Source of the DNA: Methylobacterium sp. PvR107
GTDB taxonomy: Bacteria; Pseudomonadota; Alphaproteobacteria; Rhizobiales; Beijerinckiaceae
NCBI RefSeq assembly: GCF_017833295.1
Contig: NZ_JAFIBW010000001.1
Location: forward strand, 496,001 to 560,000
Reading direction: 5' to 3'
DNA length: 64,000 nt
Of this stretch, positions 19,599 through 28,053 are shown one piece after another; the stretch's first letter is position 1, and the number at the start of each line of letters is the position of its first letter. The position numbers and the translations under genes were made by a program. The notes under the pieces were generated by a model. That model did not search any database, was not told where the DNA came from, and saw only the letters and a program-made list of their open reading frames with translations.

Positions 19599-20750
19599 TC
19601 AATCCCAGATATTTCTCTTCCGCCACTCGCCTGCCGCGTCTCGCCTCCAGACAGACGCGTCGCGGAACGAGTCGGCAATCTTTTCGAAGCGCTCCCTGTC
19701 GTAATCGGCGTAGCGCAGCCAATATTCAAGATCGGACGGCACAACATGGTCGTATCGACGGACCATTTCTATACCTTCCTCTCGTGTCATCAAACCAGCG
19801 CGAATATCTTTGCATGCGTGATCGGTGCCTCGGCCATATCCGAATTTAACATATTTAAGATAATCATGAGCCCCGTTTTCGTAACGATCATCGAGGTTCG
19901 ACATCCGACGATAAGTTCGATCAAATGGCACCGGCGACGCTTCCCAACCATAACGCTCAGTCACGAGCCGGGCGTGAGCATTAGCATCCCAGGGATCAAA
20001 GTTACCAATGAAAATGCCGCGCAGACCGAGTGACCTCACTTCTTCATCGGCTGGATACTTGCACCACTCGAGCTCGGCTTCCTCGACTGGATCCTCTTCG
20101 TCGCCTAGCATATCGAACCAGTCATAGCCCCGCAGCAATTGGTCGCGACGGTAACGCGCGGTATACTCGACTCGATCGTGAAGCGAGTGCATTCCACCAA
20201 TATCGGTCCAGCCGTGCTCACCCCAGAACACTAGAGGGATACTATGTTGAACAGCGACCTTCATCGGGATCGTCGCAATCCCAGCATGATTCTGCCAGTT
20301 CATATCGCCCATTTTGCGGAAACACAGCCGGTTCATCCGCACTAGCACTTCAACACTCGGCGATACGATTATATGATCAGCCTTGAAGCGCTCCTTCATC
20401 GTCATCAGGTTGCGCCAACCAACGTCAAGGTAGTTGTTGCCATTGTACGTAACCAGCAACGGCCTAAGGCCGAGCTTTTCGATCACAAAATGCGCCTGAT
20501 AATAGCTGTCTTTTCCGCCCGATACTCCAATAACGCACTCGTATCCAGACGGCTTTCGATACGGCTCAACAATCTCCAGCAATTCTTCTAGGCGTTCATC
20601 CCAGTCAATGGTTTTCTTCTGCTCGTGTACGCGGCAGCCACTGCAAACGCCACTTTCATCAAAGGTGGCCGTTACAGCAGCGCGCGATGGATTCACGCAG
20701 CGTGAGCACCACCGCGCAGGTGGAAGGTCATAATTGAAAACGTTGGACAA
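19599..20750 (-). CDS. N-acetyl-sugar amidotransferase (PseA/WbpG family)
   Basis: A 383-residue PP-loop ATPase-type enzyme that activates an N-acetyl group and exchanges its oxygen for nitrogen, giving an acetamidino sugar. The PP-loop signature VIGVSGGKDSYY is at about residues 63-74. Two CxxC pairs (WCSRC at about 15-19 and CSGC at about 36-39) suggest zinc binding. Length and the motifs PLVFWGEHGW and YLKYVKFGYGRGTDHA agree with the WbuX/WbpG/PseA family. The start is TTG 20750, with weak RBS support. It opens the operon amidotransferase, methyltransferase, hisH2, hisF2, pseG. In this cluster the substrate is likely a pseudaminic acid derivative. Confidence 0.9.
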   Translation of the reverse strand: MSNVFNYDLPPARWCSRCVNPSRAAVTATFDESGVCSGCRVHEQKKTIDWDERLEELLEIVEPYRKPSGYECVIGVSGGKDSYYQAHFVIEKLGLRPLLVTYNGNNYLDVGWRNLMTMKERFKADHIIVSPSVEVLVRMNRLCFRKMGDMNWQNHAGIATIPMKVAVQHSIPLVFWGEHGWTDIGGMHSLHDRVEYTARYRRDQLLRGYDWFDMLGDEEDPVEEAELEWCKYPADEEVRSLGLRGIFIGNFDPWDANAHARLVTERYGWEASPVPFDRTYRRMSNLDDRYENGAHDYLKYVKFGYGRGTDHACKDIRAGLMTREEGIEMVRRYDHVVPSDLEYWLRYADYDRERFEKIADSFRDASVWRRDAAGEWRKRNIWD

Positions 20751-21324
20751 ATCGCGCGCTCAACCGTCAGATCAAATGATAGCTAGGACGCCTCATATCG
20801 CGACCGGCGCCGCATGACGCAGGCCCGCTCTTCTCTACAATTCCAACTCGCCTTTTAGAGCTGAGCGTTCGCGCATCTAGGCCAGGCGATGCTACGCTGG
20901 ATCCCCATGGGTTTCAACTCCGCAGGGCATCTTCATGCCGGTGCGCATCCAGCATATCCTGTCGTAATTGCCGCCCGTCACTTGTATGGTTCGGCAGCTA
21001 ACTTCGACCAGGATAAGGCTGTTGTGGGAGCAAAGTTCGGCGAGATCCGCAACGTCGCTCAGCGCTGACGTCGCTGGTCCACGTCCGAGACAATCAATTT
21101 TGTTGGATAAGGACGGCAACCCGTCTCGTCAATATCGTGCCCGCGGTTGTCGGGGATGCGACGTTTGGTGAAGGCTGCCATCAGCCGGTGCGACCCAGGG
21201 AGGAGGCGGTCCGTACGAAGCCGGTGGGCCCGCTGAAGCGGCGCGCCAGATCGCGAACGCCTGCTAGTGCATTGACGCATACGGAGGACTCACAGACGAT
21301 GTGGGCCGTGCGAGCCTGCGGTTG
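20751..21324. other. Intergenic region upstream of the amidotransferase operon
   Basis: About 570 bases. Short frames on both strands (for example around 20892-21119) show no family features. It should contain the promoter of the minus-strand pse operon, but I see no convincing -35/-10 pair. Decayed IS630 sequence begins at its right edge. Confidence 0.4.
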
Positions 21325-21597
21325 ACTCATACTGTCTGTGTGATCCCGAGCGCCGACGACCTGACCCGCCTGTCCGCCGTCGTCGCAAATCGGATACGAC
21401 CTCTCAAGCACATACAGCGCGCTTGCATCGTCCTGCTATTGCCGAGCGCCTCTTCGTTCTGGAAGTCGCGCAGCAGGCGGGTGTCAGCCGGTCCGCCGTC
21501 TGGCGCTGGCAACAGCGCTATTCTGAAAAAGGCGTCGAGGGTCTCCTGCGCGACAAGACCCCTCGCCCGGTAAGCCGCCCCAGTTCACCGACACCGT
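21325..21597 (+). pseudogene. IS630-family transposase N-terminal remnant, frameshifted
   Basis: Two frames together give the IS630 helix-turn-helix region: SADDLTRLSAVVANRIRPLK and HIQRACIVLL in one, then AERLFVLEVAQQAGVSRSAV and WRWQQRYSEKGVEGLLRDKT in the next. The shift lies near 21430. The catalytic DDE part is missing; at about 21598 the sequence switches into IS3 material. Confidence 0.8.
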
Positions 21598-21800
21598 GGT
21601 CGACGAGATCCTGAGGAAGGCGACCGCGTATTTTGTCCGGGCGGAGCTCGACCGCCGGTTTCGGTCATGATCGCCTTCATCGACGATCATCGCGCCACCT
21701 ACGGGGTCGAGCCGATCTACAGGGTGCTGCCGATCGCCCCGCCGATGTAGGACGCCCATGCCGCGCTGCGGGCCGATCCTGCAACGTCGCCGACCTGAGC
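21598..21800 (+). pseudogene. IS3-family remnant spanning the orfA end and orfB start
   Basis: The orfA C-terminus is recognisable as EILRKATAYFVRAELDRRF. It is followed by an orfB start at ATG 21667 reading MIAFIDDHRATYGVEPIYRV, which then meets a TAG at about 21748. A further short homologous stretch continues to the IS66 terminus at 21801. No catalytic domain remains. Confidence 0.75.
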
Positions 21801-22638
21801 GTAAGCGCTGTCCTCAGGCCACGGCTTTGAGGGCTGGAGTTGGCTGGTAAGCCCAGGGCAGCAGATCATCGAGGTGTCGCTGCGGATGGCCGTCGATGAT
21901 GCGGGTGATGACGTCGGCCAGGTAGGCCTGCGGCTTGACGCCGATGAGCTTGCAGGTCTCGACCAACGAGGCAATCACCGCCCAGTGCTCGCCCCCTCCG
22001 TCCGAACCAGCAAACAGGGCATTCTTCCGGTTCAAAGCCAGCGGCCGGATCGCGCGCTCGACGGTGTTGGAGTCGATCTCCACGCGCCCATCATCGAGGA
22101 ACAGGCTCAGCCCCGCCCAGCGGCTCAGGGCATAGCGGATCGCCTCCGCCAGGTTGCTCTTGCGGCTCAGGAGGTCGAGATTCTCCCGCAGCCACGGCTC
22201 CAGCGCTTCGACCACCGGCCGGCTTCGCTCCTGACGGGCCGCCCGTCGCTCCTCGGCCGGGCGCCCGCGGATCTTGGCCTCGATCCGGTAGAGCACGGCG
22301 ATGCGCGACAGCGCCTCTGTGGCGATCGGCGAGGCCGCGGCAAGGTCATAGAGTTGCCGACGCACATGGCTCCAGCAGTGGGCCAGCCGCACTGCGCCGC
22401 CCTTGGCCAAGCTCTCGTAGGCCGCGTAGCCGTCGACCTGGAGCACGCCTGCAAACCCGGAGAGATGCGCGATCGGTCGTCCAGCCGTGCGGTCGGGCGC
22501 GTATACGTAGGCGACGCCGGGCGGATCGGTCCCGCCCCAGGGCCGGTCGTCGCGCGCATACGTCCAGAGCTGGCCGGTCTTGGTGCGGCCGCGGCCTGGA
22601 TCGAGCACCGGTGCCGTGGTCTCGTCGGCAAACAGTAA
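21801..22638 (-). pseudogene. IS66-family transposase TnpC, C-terminal half
   Basis: The element end GTAAGCGCTG at 21801-21810 fits the GTAAGCG terminus of IS66. The open frame 21814-22608 continues upstream without a start to about 22638 (LFADETTAPVLDPGRGRT). It carries the IS66 core: GQLWTYARDDRPWGG, LQVDGYAAYESL, a C-W-x-H-V-R-R element in AHCWSHVRRQLYDLA, DSNTVERAIRPLALNRKN and LFAGSDGGGEHWAVIASL. The N-terminal half and the tnpA/tnpB genes are missing, cut at the IS5 fragment. Confidence 0.88.
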
Positions 22639-22689
22639 GGTTCAAGCCTTGGCCGTCTGGTTCAAAATCAAATGGCCTCCGGGAAACCC

Positions 22690-23003
22690 AGTGCGGTTCA
22701 CTCGACGCTTCCCACGTGAAAGCCCACCGCTCGGCCGCTAGCGGAAAAGGGAGGCCGGGAGCCAGGCGATCGGCCGATCGCGGGGCGGCTCCACGAGCAA
22801 AGTCCATTGCTTGGCCGATGGTCGCGGCCGACCGGTTGCGTTCGCGCTGACGCCCGGCAACGTGGCCGACATCATCATGGCGCTACCCTTGTTGCGGGCC
22901 GTGGTGCCGCCCAAACGTTTGTTTGCCGACAGGGCCTACGACGCGCAGAGCCTGAGAGATTGGCTCAAGAGCCACCGGTTGATCGCCACCATCCTGGACT
23001 TGC
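22690..23003 (+). pseudogene. IS5-family transposase internal fragment, frameshifted
   Basis: The first frame reads LDASHVKAHRSAASGKG. After a shift near 22755 it continues with GGSTSKVHCLADGRGRP and VAFALTPGNVADI, then LFADRAYDAQSLRDWLK. These are the two aspartate regions of an IS5 DDE domain. Both ends are missing. The right end stops at about 23003, next to the IS3 element. Confidence 0.82.
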
Positions 23004-23009
23004 TCCGGT

Positions 23010-23888
23010 TTAATGGAGAGCGGTTTGGTGGTTGAAGCCCCTCTCGAACTGGATAGGGCTGGTGAAGCCCAGCGCCGAGTGACGGCGGCGGGGATTGTAG
23101 AAGCCATCGATGTAACGGGCCAGCGCGACGATGGCTTCCGCTCGCGTCTGGAACGTGGTGCGCCAGACCAGCTCGTTCTTCAGCGTCTTGAAGAACGTCT
23201 CGACCATCGCATTGTCAAAGCAGTTGCCCTTGCCAGACCTCGAGATCACGATGCCATGTCCTCGTAGCTCCGCCTGATACTCGTTCGAACAGTACTGGGT
23301 AGATTCAAGTGGTCGTCGCAACAGCCTGCGGAGGGCAGTTGCGATGGCGGGTCGACGGCGTTCGGATCGGGCACTACGGGGCAAGTTGAGATCGCCGGGG
23401 CGTCCGCCAGTGGCACGGCGGGAGTACAGGTCGAGGACCACCGCCAGGTACAGCCAGCCCTCCCGCGTCCAGACGTAGGAGATGTCCGCGCCCCATTTCC
23501 GATCCGGTCCCGCCGCCGTGAAGTTCTGATCGAGGTGGTTGGGCGCGACTGGGAAGGCGTGGCCGCTGTCCGTCGTGCGTCGGAAGCGGCGCGGCTGGCG
23601 GGCCTTGAGCCCGTTCTCCCGCATCAGCCGGGCCACGCGCCGCCGGCCTGCCGCCAAGCCCTGCTCGCGCAACTCGTGCGTCATGCGGGGGCTGCCGTAC
23701 GTCTCGTGCGAGAGCGTGAAGGCGGAGCGGACGTGGGCGAGCAGCACGAGATCCTCGCGCTGCCGCGCCGAGGCTGGACGGTCCTTCCAGGCAAAGTAGC
23801 CGCTTGGACTGCCGTCGAGGACTTTGCACAGGCGCGCGACCGGGAAGTCCTTCTTCGCCGCATCGACGAGGCGGAACCTCGTCGACTT
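23010..23888 (-). pseudogene. IS3-family OrfB with internal replacement
   Basis: OrfB reads in the -1 frame of orfA from about 23888 (TRFRLVDAAKKDFPVARLC) to TAA 23010. The integrase core has the first aspartate (DRKWGADISYVWTREG) and the glutamate (NAMVETFFKTLKNEL). The central segment after VVLDLYSRR, where relatives carry HSDRGSQY, is replaced by about 40 unrelated residues rich in arginine before QYCSNEYQAEL resumes. The frame stays open, but the second catalytic aspartate is lost, so it should be inactive. Confidence 0.8.
23300..23425 (+). other. IS30-like transposase N-terminal fragment inside orfB
   Basis: Read on the plus strand this block encodes RNSLRRAVAMAGRRRSDRAL and RGKLRSPGRPPVARRE. 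I associate this with the N-terminus of IS30-like transposases in this group of bacteria. It lies opposite to the interrupted orfB and exactly covers the part of orfB that does not match the family. The parent-family call is from memory. Confidence 0.5.
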
Positions 23889-24175
23889 CCCTCCTTGGCG
23901 AAAAAAGCTGTCGCTCGCTTTAGGATCTCCCGTTCTTGGCGAAGCACCTCGTTCTCGCGGCGCAGCCGCTTGAGTTCGGCAGCCATGTCTTCCTGTCGCT
24001 CGGCCGGCGGGTGGTCCATCTCCCGCTCACGCCGGCCGTCAATCCAGTTGCGCAGCGTCGAGAGCCCGACGCCGAGATCAGCGGCGATCTCCCGGCGGGA
24101 CCGCCTGCTCGTCTGCGCCAGTCGCACCGCCTCGGCACGAAACTCAGGGGTAAAGGTCTGCTTCCGGTCTGCCAT
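23681..24175 (-). CDS. IS3-family OrfA
   Basis: The first ~95 residues are a typical OrfA: HTH (KQTFTPEFRAEAVRLAQTS) then a leucine-zipper-like region (RLRRENEVLRQEREILKR). At the codons for ATAFFAK there is a run of six T, a slippery site for the -1 shift into orfB. Beyond that point the orfA frame stays open by chance to 23681 without family content. Protein made without shifting would therefore be longer than usual (164 residues). Confidence 0.75.
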   Translation of the reverse strand: MADRKQTFTPEFRAEAVRLAQTSRRSRREIAADLGVGLSTLRNWIDGRREREMDHPPAERQEDMAAELKRLRRENEVLRQEREILKRATAFFAKEGSRRGSASSMRRRRTSRSRACAKSSTAVQAATLPGRTVQPRRGSARISCCSPTSAPPSRSRTRRTAAPA

Positions 24176-24286
24176 CGGAACCCTCCTCCTTCAGGAAAAG
24201 AGCTCTCCACTTTTGCGAAGCAAGTCCACCCTCGACCTAGCACGCACAAACAATCGATCTCGCCACTTGGGTTCAGGAGCCGCAGG

Positions 24287-24545
24287 AGAGAGGGTTCGCG
24301 ATCAAGGCGGTAGCGGACACACTCGGGGTTGCCCGCACCTATCCGGCCTGCCCCACCGCGTGATTCCCACCGCAAGCCGGAAGATGCGCGGCTGCTTCCA
24401 ACCATTTGCGCCATCGTCAATGCCCGCTCGAGCAGTGGCTGCCGCTGGGTCACCGCGCCGGCGAATCGGGGCTGCGCTCGAGCGGCGAGGCGAGAGTTGC
24501 TACCGACCGCGTGCTGCGCATCGGTTAATACCCAGCGCACTCCTT
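24287..24545 (+). pseudogene. Decayed IS3-family OrfB fragment
   Basis: Faint but ordered similarity is seen on the plus strand: GFAIKAVADTLGVAR at the start, then in another frame LLPTICAIVNARSSSGCRWV and TAPANRGC. This follows the OrfB pattern L-x-x-I-x-A-I-V-x-x-R-P-T-Y-G-Y-R-R-V. Several frames and stops are involved. It is ancient debris between the IS3 element and the next gene. Confidence 0.5.
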
Positions 24546-24670
24546 GCACCTCGATCGGACACAGGAGCAGCGCAACCTGGTTCGTGTCCGTAACTCGATC
24601 ACGCTTCAGTTTCCGGCCCTCTGCTCCGGGATGCTTCAAGATCAGCCTCGTCCGGAGCCGCACGGCTTGG

Positions 24671-26341
24671 TCATGCTTTAAGACCATGCATCCAGGATTT
24701 AAGCCTCGAAAACTTAGTGAAAGACGTCCGGGCTCCCAGACTTTTCACGACTTCAAAATCGAATATCTTCGTCGTGTGTGGGGAAGTGAGGCCATGTTTG
24801 ATGTTTCTGTACATAGGATCTTGATCCACTGAATAAGTCGAAAGGTCATCCGCTGCTCTCCGCCAGTAATTCCCGGAAAGAGTATCGACGCCATCACCGT
24901 AGTAAAACACTCCGGTCAGACCCAAATTCTGATTCATCATAAAATATAGTCGCGCTCGATTGACAATATCCTGCTCCAAGGGTTGAAAAGTCGCGTCATC
25001 CCTGAACGCGGCGAGATAGGCCTCTTTGCTGTCTATAACCTTGTTGAAGCCGAGATCCGAATATTGAGAATAACCCGCAGTTATACAAGGAACTCCATTG
25101 GCTGGGAAATCGTAGCCCACGCTGCCTCGAATTGTTACACCTAAGTCAGCAACCGACAACAATTCTTCCCTCGTTAAGTCGTCTTCGATTATTCTAATAT
25201 TTTGAGAAGATCTAAATGGCTCAACAATGGAGTTCCACGAGTCGGTACGATTATAAGCTGCATCCCACGGATGGCGCTTGAACAGCCAGTACCTCGTATC
25301 AACATCTTCCGCTATCTTTAAGGTTTCCTCTAACCAGATGTGGTAATCGAGATAGATATTTTTGTCAGCGAATGGCGCATCGGAAAACGCGTGCGCGCAT
25401 ACTGCTACGACATACTTCGCTGGATCCTCCAGTCCCAGGCGGGTTCGGACCCGTTGCTTCAACTGTGAAGAGTCATAATCCGACGACTGAGGTTTTACCC
25501 ACCAATTCGGCAACTTGCGTCCAGCAGCTGAAGCAGCAAACAAATCTTCGGTTGTTCTTTGGAATTTGTCACGCTGCGGCCAAATTGTATTGTTGAACGC
25601 AAAAGTATCGGCAGCTCGCATCAATGTCTGAACTGGTTCCTTGATATCCCGATGTCCCCGCACCAAATAACATAAAAGAGGCATAACGGGGTGGGCGTGT
25701 ATAATCGGGATATTGCTTTGCAGGGCCAAATGCGACAGAATACCCCAGAAATTATACACCAAATGGCCGGAAACGATGTGCGAGACATTTCGGTCATGCA
25801 ATAATTTCGATATATGCCTGTGAAGCTGACGGGCTTCATCCACGAAGTATGCGATGCTATTGTCAGAAACCGTAGAGTCATGCATAGCGCGAAGAAAGGT
25901 CTCGTAGGCATAGCGCCCTAAAGGCACATTGGATACCGCGTAGTTGGCTGCCGCCTCTCGCAACGTGTCACGGCTGGAATCGGCAGGCACTTTCAGGCAC
26001 GATGCCAAATCGAAAGATTCATCTTCGGCAACATCGATAGTTATGATCTCTTTAACCCCGAACGAGGAGCAAATCGCCTCTAGATCGATTCGACTTCCAT
26101 GTGTAATGATGGATCTGTCTGTATCGCCGCTCTGTGTAATTCCGACGATCGCTCCACCAGTTAATTGCTGCACATATTTTGCGATCAGCAAATTCATCCT
26201 TATGTATTCTGGAGCAAAATGGTATAGATCTACGATAATTTCAGAACTGACCACCTGTGGGATCTTGGAATTATTCCAATATTTAGCATTTGTAGCGAGG
26301 TATGCTTCGAACGCTGTCCTACCTTCTTCAGTGACTAACAT
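24671..26341 (-). CDS. Putative surface-polysaccharide transferase, KpsS/CDP-glycerol-transferase-like
   Basis: About 556 residues from ATG 26341; a TTG 12 bases upstream is also possible. I do not recognise the family firmly. The C-terminal half has features of GT-B polysaccharide enzymes such as KpsS or CDP-glycerol transferases. There is KYVVAVCAHAFSDAP opening a Rossmann half, YWLFKRHPWDAAYN, EELLSVADLGVTIRGSVG and YDFPANGVPCITAGYSQYSD, where a conserved SVGxD loop and a late glycine-rich loop would bind the donor. No membrane segment or signal peptide is seen. GC is low, like its neighbours in the left half. A role in capsule or lipid-linked glycan assembly is an inference from these motifs and the locus. 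Confidence 0.5.
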   Translation of the reverse strand: MLVTEEGRTAFEAYLATNAKYWNNSKIPQVVSSEIIVDLYHFAPEYIRMNLLIAKYVQQLTGGAIVGITQSGDTDRSIITHGSRIDLEAICSSFGVKEIITIDVAEDESFDLASCLKVPADSSRDTLREAAANYAVSNVPLGRYAYETFLRAMHDSTVSDNSIAYFVDEARQLHRHISKLLHDRNVSHIVSGHLVYNFWGILSHLALQSNIPIIHAHPVMPLLCYLVRGHRDIKEPVQTLMRAADTFAFNNTIWPQRDKFQRTTEDLFAASAAGRKLPNWWVKPQSSDYDSSQLKQRVRTRLGLEDPAKYVVAVCAHAFSDAPFADKNIYLDYHIWLEETLKIAEDVDTRYWLFKRHPWDAAYNRTDSWNSIVEPFRSSQNIRIIEDDLTREELLSVADLGVTIRGSVGYDFPANGVPCITAGYSQYSDLGFNKVIDSKEAYLAAFRDDATFQPLEQDIVNRARLYFMMNQNLGLTGVFYYGDGVDTLSGNYWRRAADDLSTYSVDQDPMYRNIKHGLTSPHTTKIFDFEVVKSLGARTSFTKFSRLKSWMHGLKA

Positions 26342-26353
26342 CGATATGTCCAA

Positions 26354-27004
26354 TGCTGGTAGGTATGGGATTCAATCTCATCGAAGTGCGGCACTTTTAT
26401 TGAGCTGCAGCAGGACGAGGCTTCAAGGTTTGCATAGACTACGCCGCTCTATTATTCTGATTGCAGAACCCGTGAGGCTGAATAGTGAAGTGGTAGCAAC
26501 TAACGCGACATGTTATTTTCACTATATTGAAGAAAATTGTGGTTATCGATACTCTGAATAGACGAGAATTGTACTAATCTCATAGAGGGAGCCTCGCTTC
26601 ACGCCGTCCGCGTTGGACGCTCTGCTGAGAACGTGGGAACTGAGCTTTACAGCCGAACGCACAAGAATAGATGCCTCATTGTGAGGTGTACGCCCCCAGC
26701 ACATAAAGGCGGCAAGGAAGGGTCGGCGACTTCTTTCACTCAAGTTCGTCTGCCGCGCTGGCAGCTTTTCGTAGCCGTTCCATACAGCGCGACGTCTACG
26801 ACAATTTCGAGTGTGAGATCAAGCTTGGGCGACGGTGTTGAGTCGTTCTCACTGCCTGATATCGTGGGGTAATTCATCCCTATGAAACACCTCTGTCCCG
26901 CGGTTCGGCGCCACCCATGAAACGGGCGGGAGCATTGCGATATGTCGTGACGTATCCCGACGGTCTGCTCTGGCCTAAGGGCGCGTTTCCCGGCTCTGTA
27001 ATCC
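26354..27004. other. Intergenic stretch left of the IS5-family element
   Basis: About 650 bases with no convincing gene; short frames lack start sites and family features. It must include the promoter of the minus-strand polysaccharide gene, for which no clear boxes were seen. Confidence 0.4.
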
Positions 27005-27874
27005 CTAGAGGCTGTTATGGACCTGGTTGGGGCTGATGCTCAGATGAGTGGAGATGAGCCCTGTCCGCAAGCCGTATCCGTCCGACGTTTCCGATGAGGA
27101 GTGGGCGCTGGTCGCGCCCTACCTGACGCTGCTGCGCGAGGATACCGGTCAGCGAGAGCATGCGTTGCGCGAGGTGTTCAACGGCCTGCGCTACGTGGTG
27201 AGGAGGGGCTGTTCCTGGCGGCTGATGCCCCACGACCTGCCGCCCTGGTTTGCCGTGTATCAGCAGGCCCAGCGCTGGCTGTCGGCCGGCTGTTTCGAGC
27301 AACTGGCCGAGGGATCTACGCGCGGTGCTGCGCATGGCCTCGGGTCGGGCGCCGGAGCCGACGGCGGCCGTGGTCGACAGCCGAGCCTTACGGTCCTCAC
27401 CCGAGAGCGGCGAGCGGGCCGGCTACGATGGGGCCAAGCGCAAGAAGGGCTCGAAGCTGCACATGGCGGTGGACACGCTCGGCCACCTCCTGGCGCTGCA
27501 CGTCACCCCCGCCGATGCCGATGATCGAGCACAGGTGGGACGGCTGGCAAAGGCCGCGCAGGCGGCGACCGGCTCGAGCGTCGAGGTCGCCTTCGTCGAT
27601 CAGGGCTACACCGGTGAGAAGCCGGCCGCGGCAGCCCGCGAGCACGGCATCCACCTGGAGGTTGTGAAGCTGCCCGAGGCCAAGCGCGGCTTCGTGCTAC
27701 TCCCACGCCGGTGGGTGGTCGAGCGCTCCTTTGCCTGGGCCACCCGCTTCCGCAGGCTCGGCAAAGATTACGAGCGCTATGCCAGCACCCTGGCAGACCT
27801 GCACCTCGCCGCCTTCGTCTGTCTCATGCTCAGACAGGCCGCTCAACTCGCCATAGGTTCATAACAGCCTCTAG
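27005..27874 (+). mobile_element. IS5-family insertion sequence (IS427-like)
   Basis: Terminal inverted repeats CTAGAGGCTGTTATG (27005-27019) and CATAACAGCCTCTAG (27860-27874) are exact mirror images and bound an 870-bp unit. It contains one transposase split over two frames. CTAG at both ends could be part of the repeat or a target duplication; the palindrome makes this undecidable here. Confidence 0.88.
27054..27864 (+). CDS. IS5-family transposase in two overlapping frames
   Basis: The first frame starts at ATG 27054 ([20 protein letters not shown]) and holds the N-terminal domain up to CFEQLAE near 27315. The second frame carries the rest: D in [14 protein letters not shown] in [13 protein letters not shown] in [19 protein letters not shown], and the stop at 27864. 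IS427-type elements often encode their transposase through frameshifting between two frames, so this need not be a defect. A mutation is the alternative. All DDE residues are present. Confidence 0.82.
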
Positions 27875-28053
27875 ACGGGAGGAGCGGGGCGTTGAACCTG
27901 AGGCAGCTTCACCGAGGAGCAGCTTGCCCCGCGCGGAAGCAAGCTGGAACCACTCCGAAGCAATCGGCAGTTCGACGTCACAGCAGCTGGAATAATAAGG
28001 AACTAAAAGCGCGCTCGATTGCGTCGTACCGGCCACAGCTCCAGCTCGTACCA

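Larger units (their letters stand above)
23014..24209 (-). mobile_element. IS3-family element, ~1.2 kb, internally rearranged
   Basis: Short inverted tips TGGAGAGC (23014-23021) and GCTCTCCA (24202-24209) bound a 1196-bp unit, the normal size for this family. It contains orfA and an overlapping orfB in the -1 frame. A foreign block at about 23300-23425 replaces part of orfB and removes a catalytic aspartate. The element is therefore probably immobile unless helped in trans. Confidence 0.75.
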
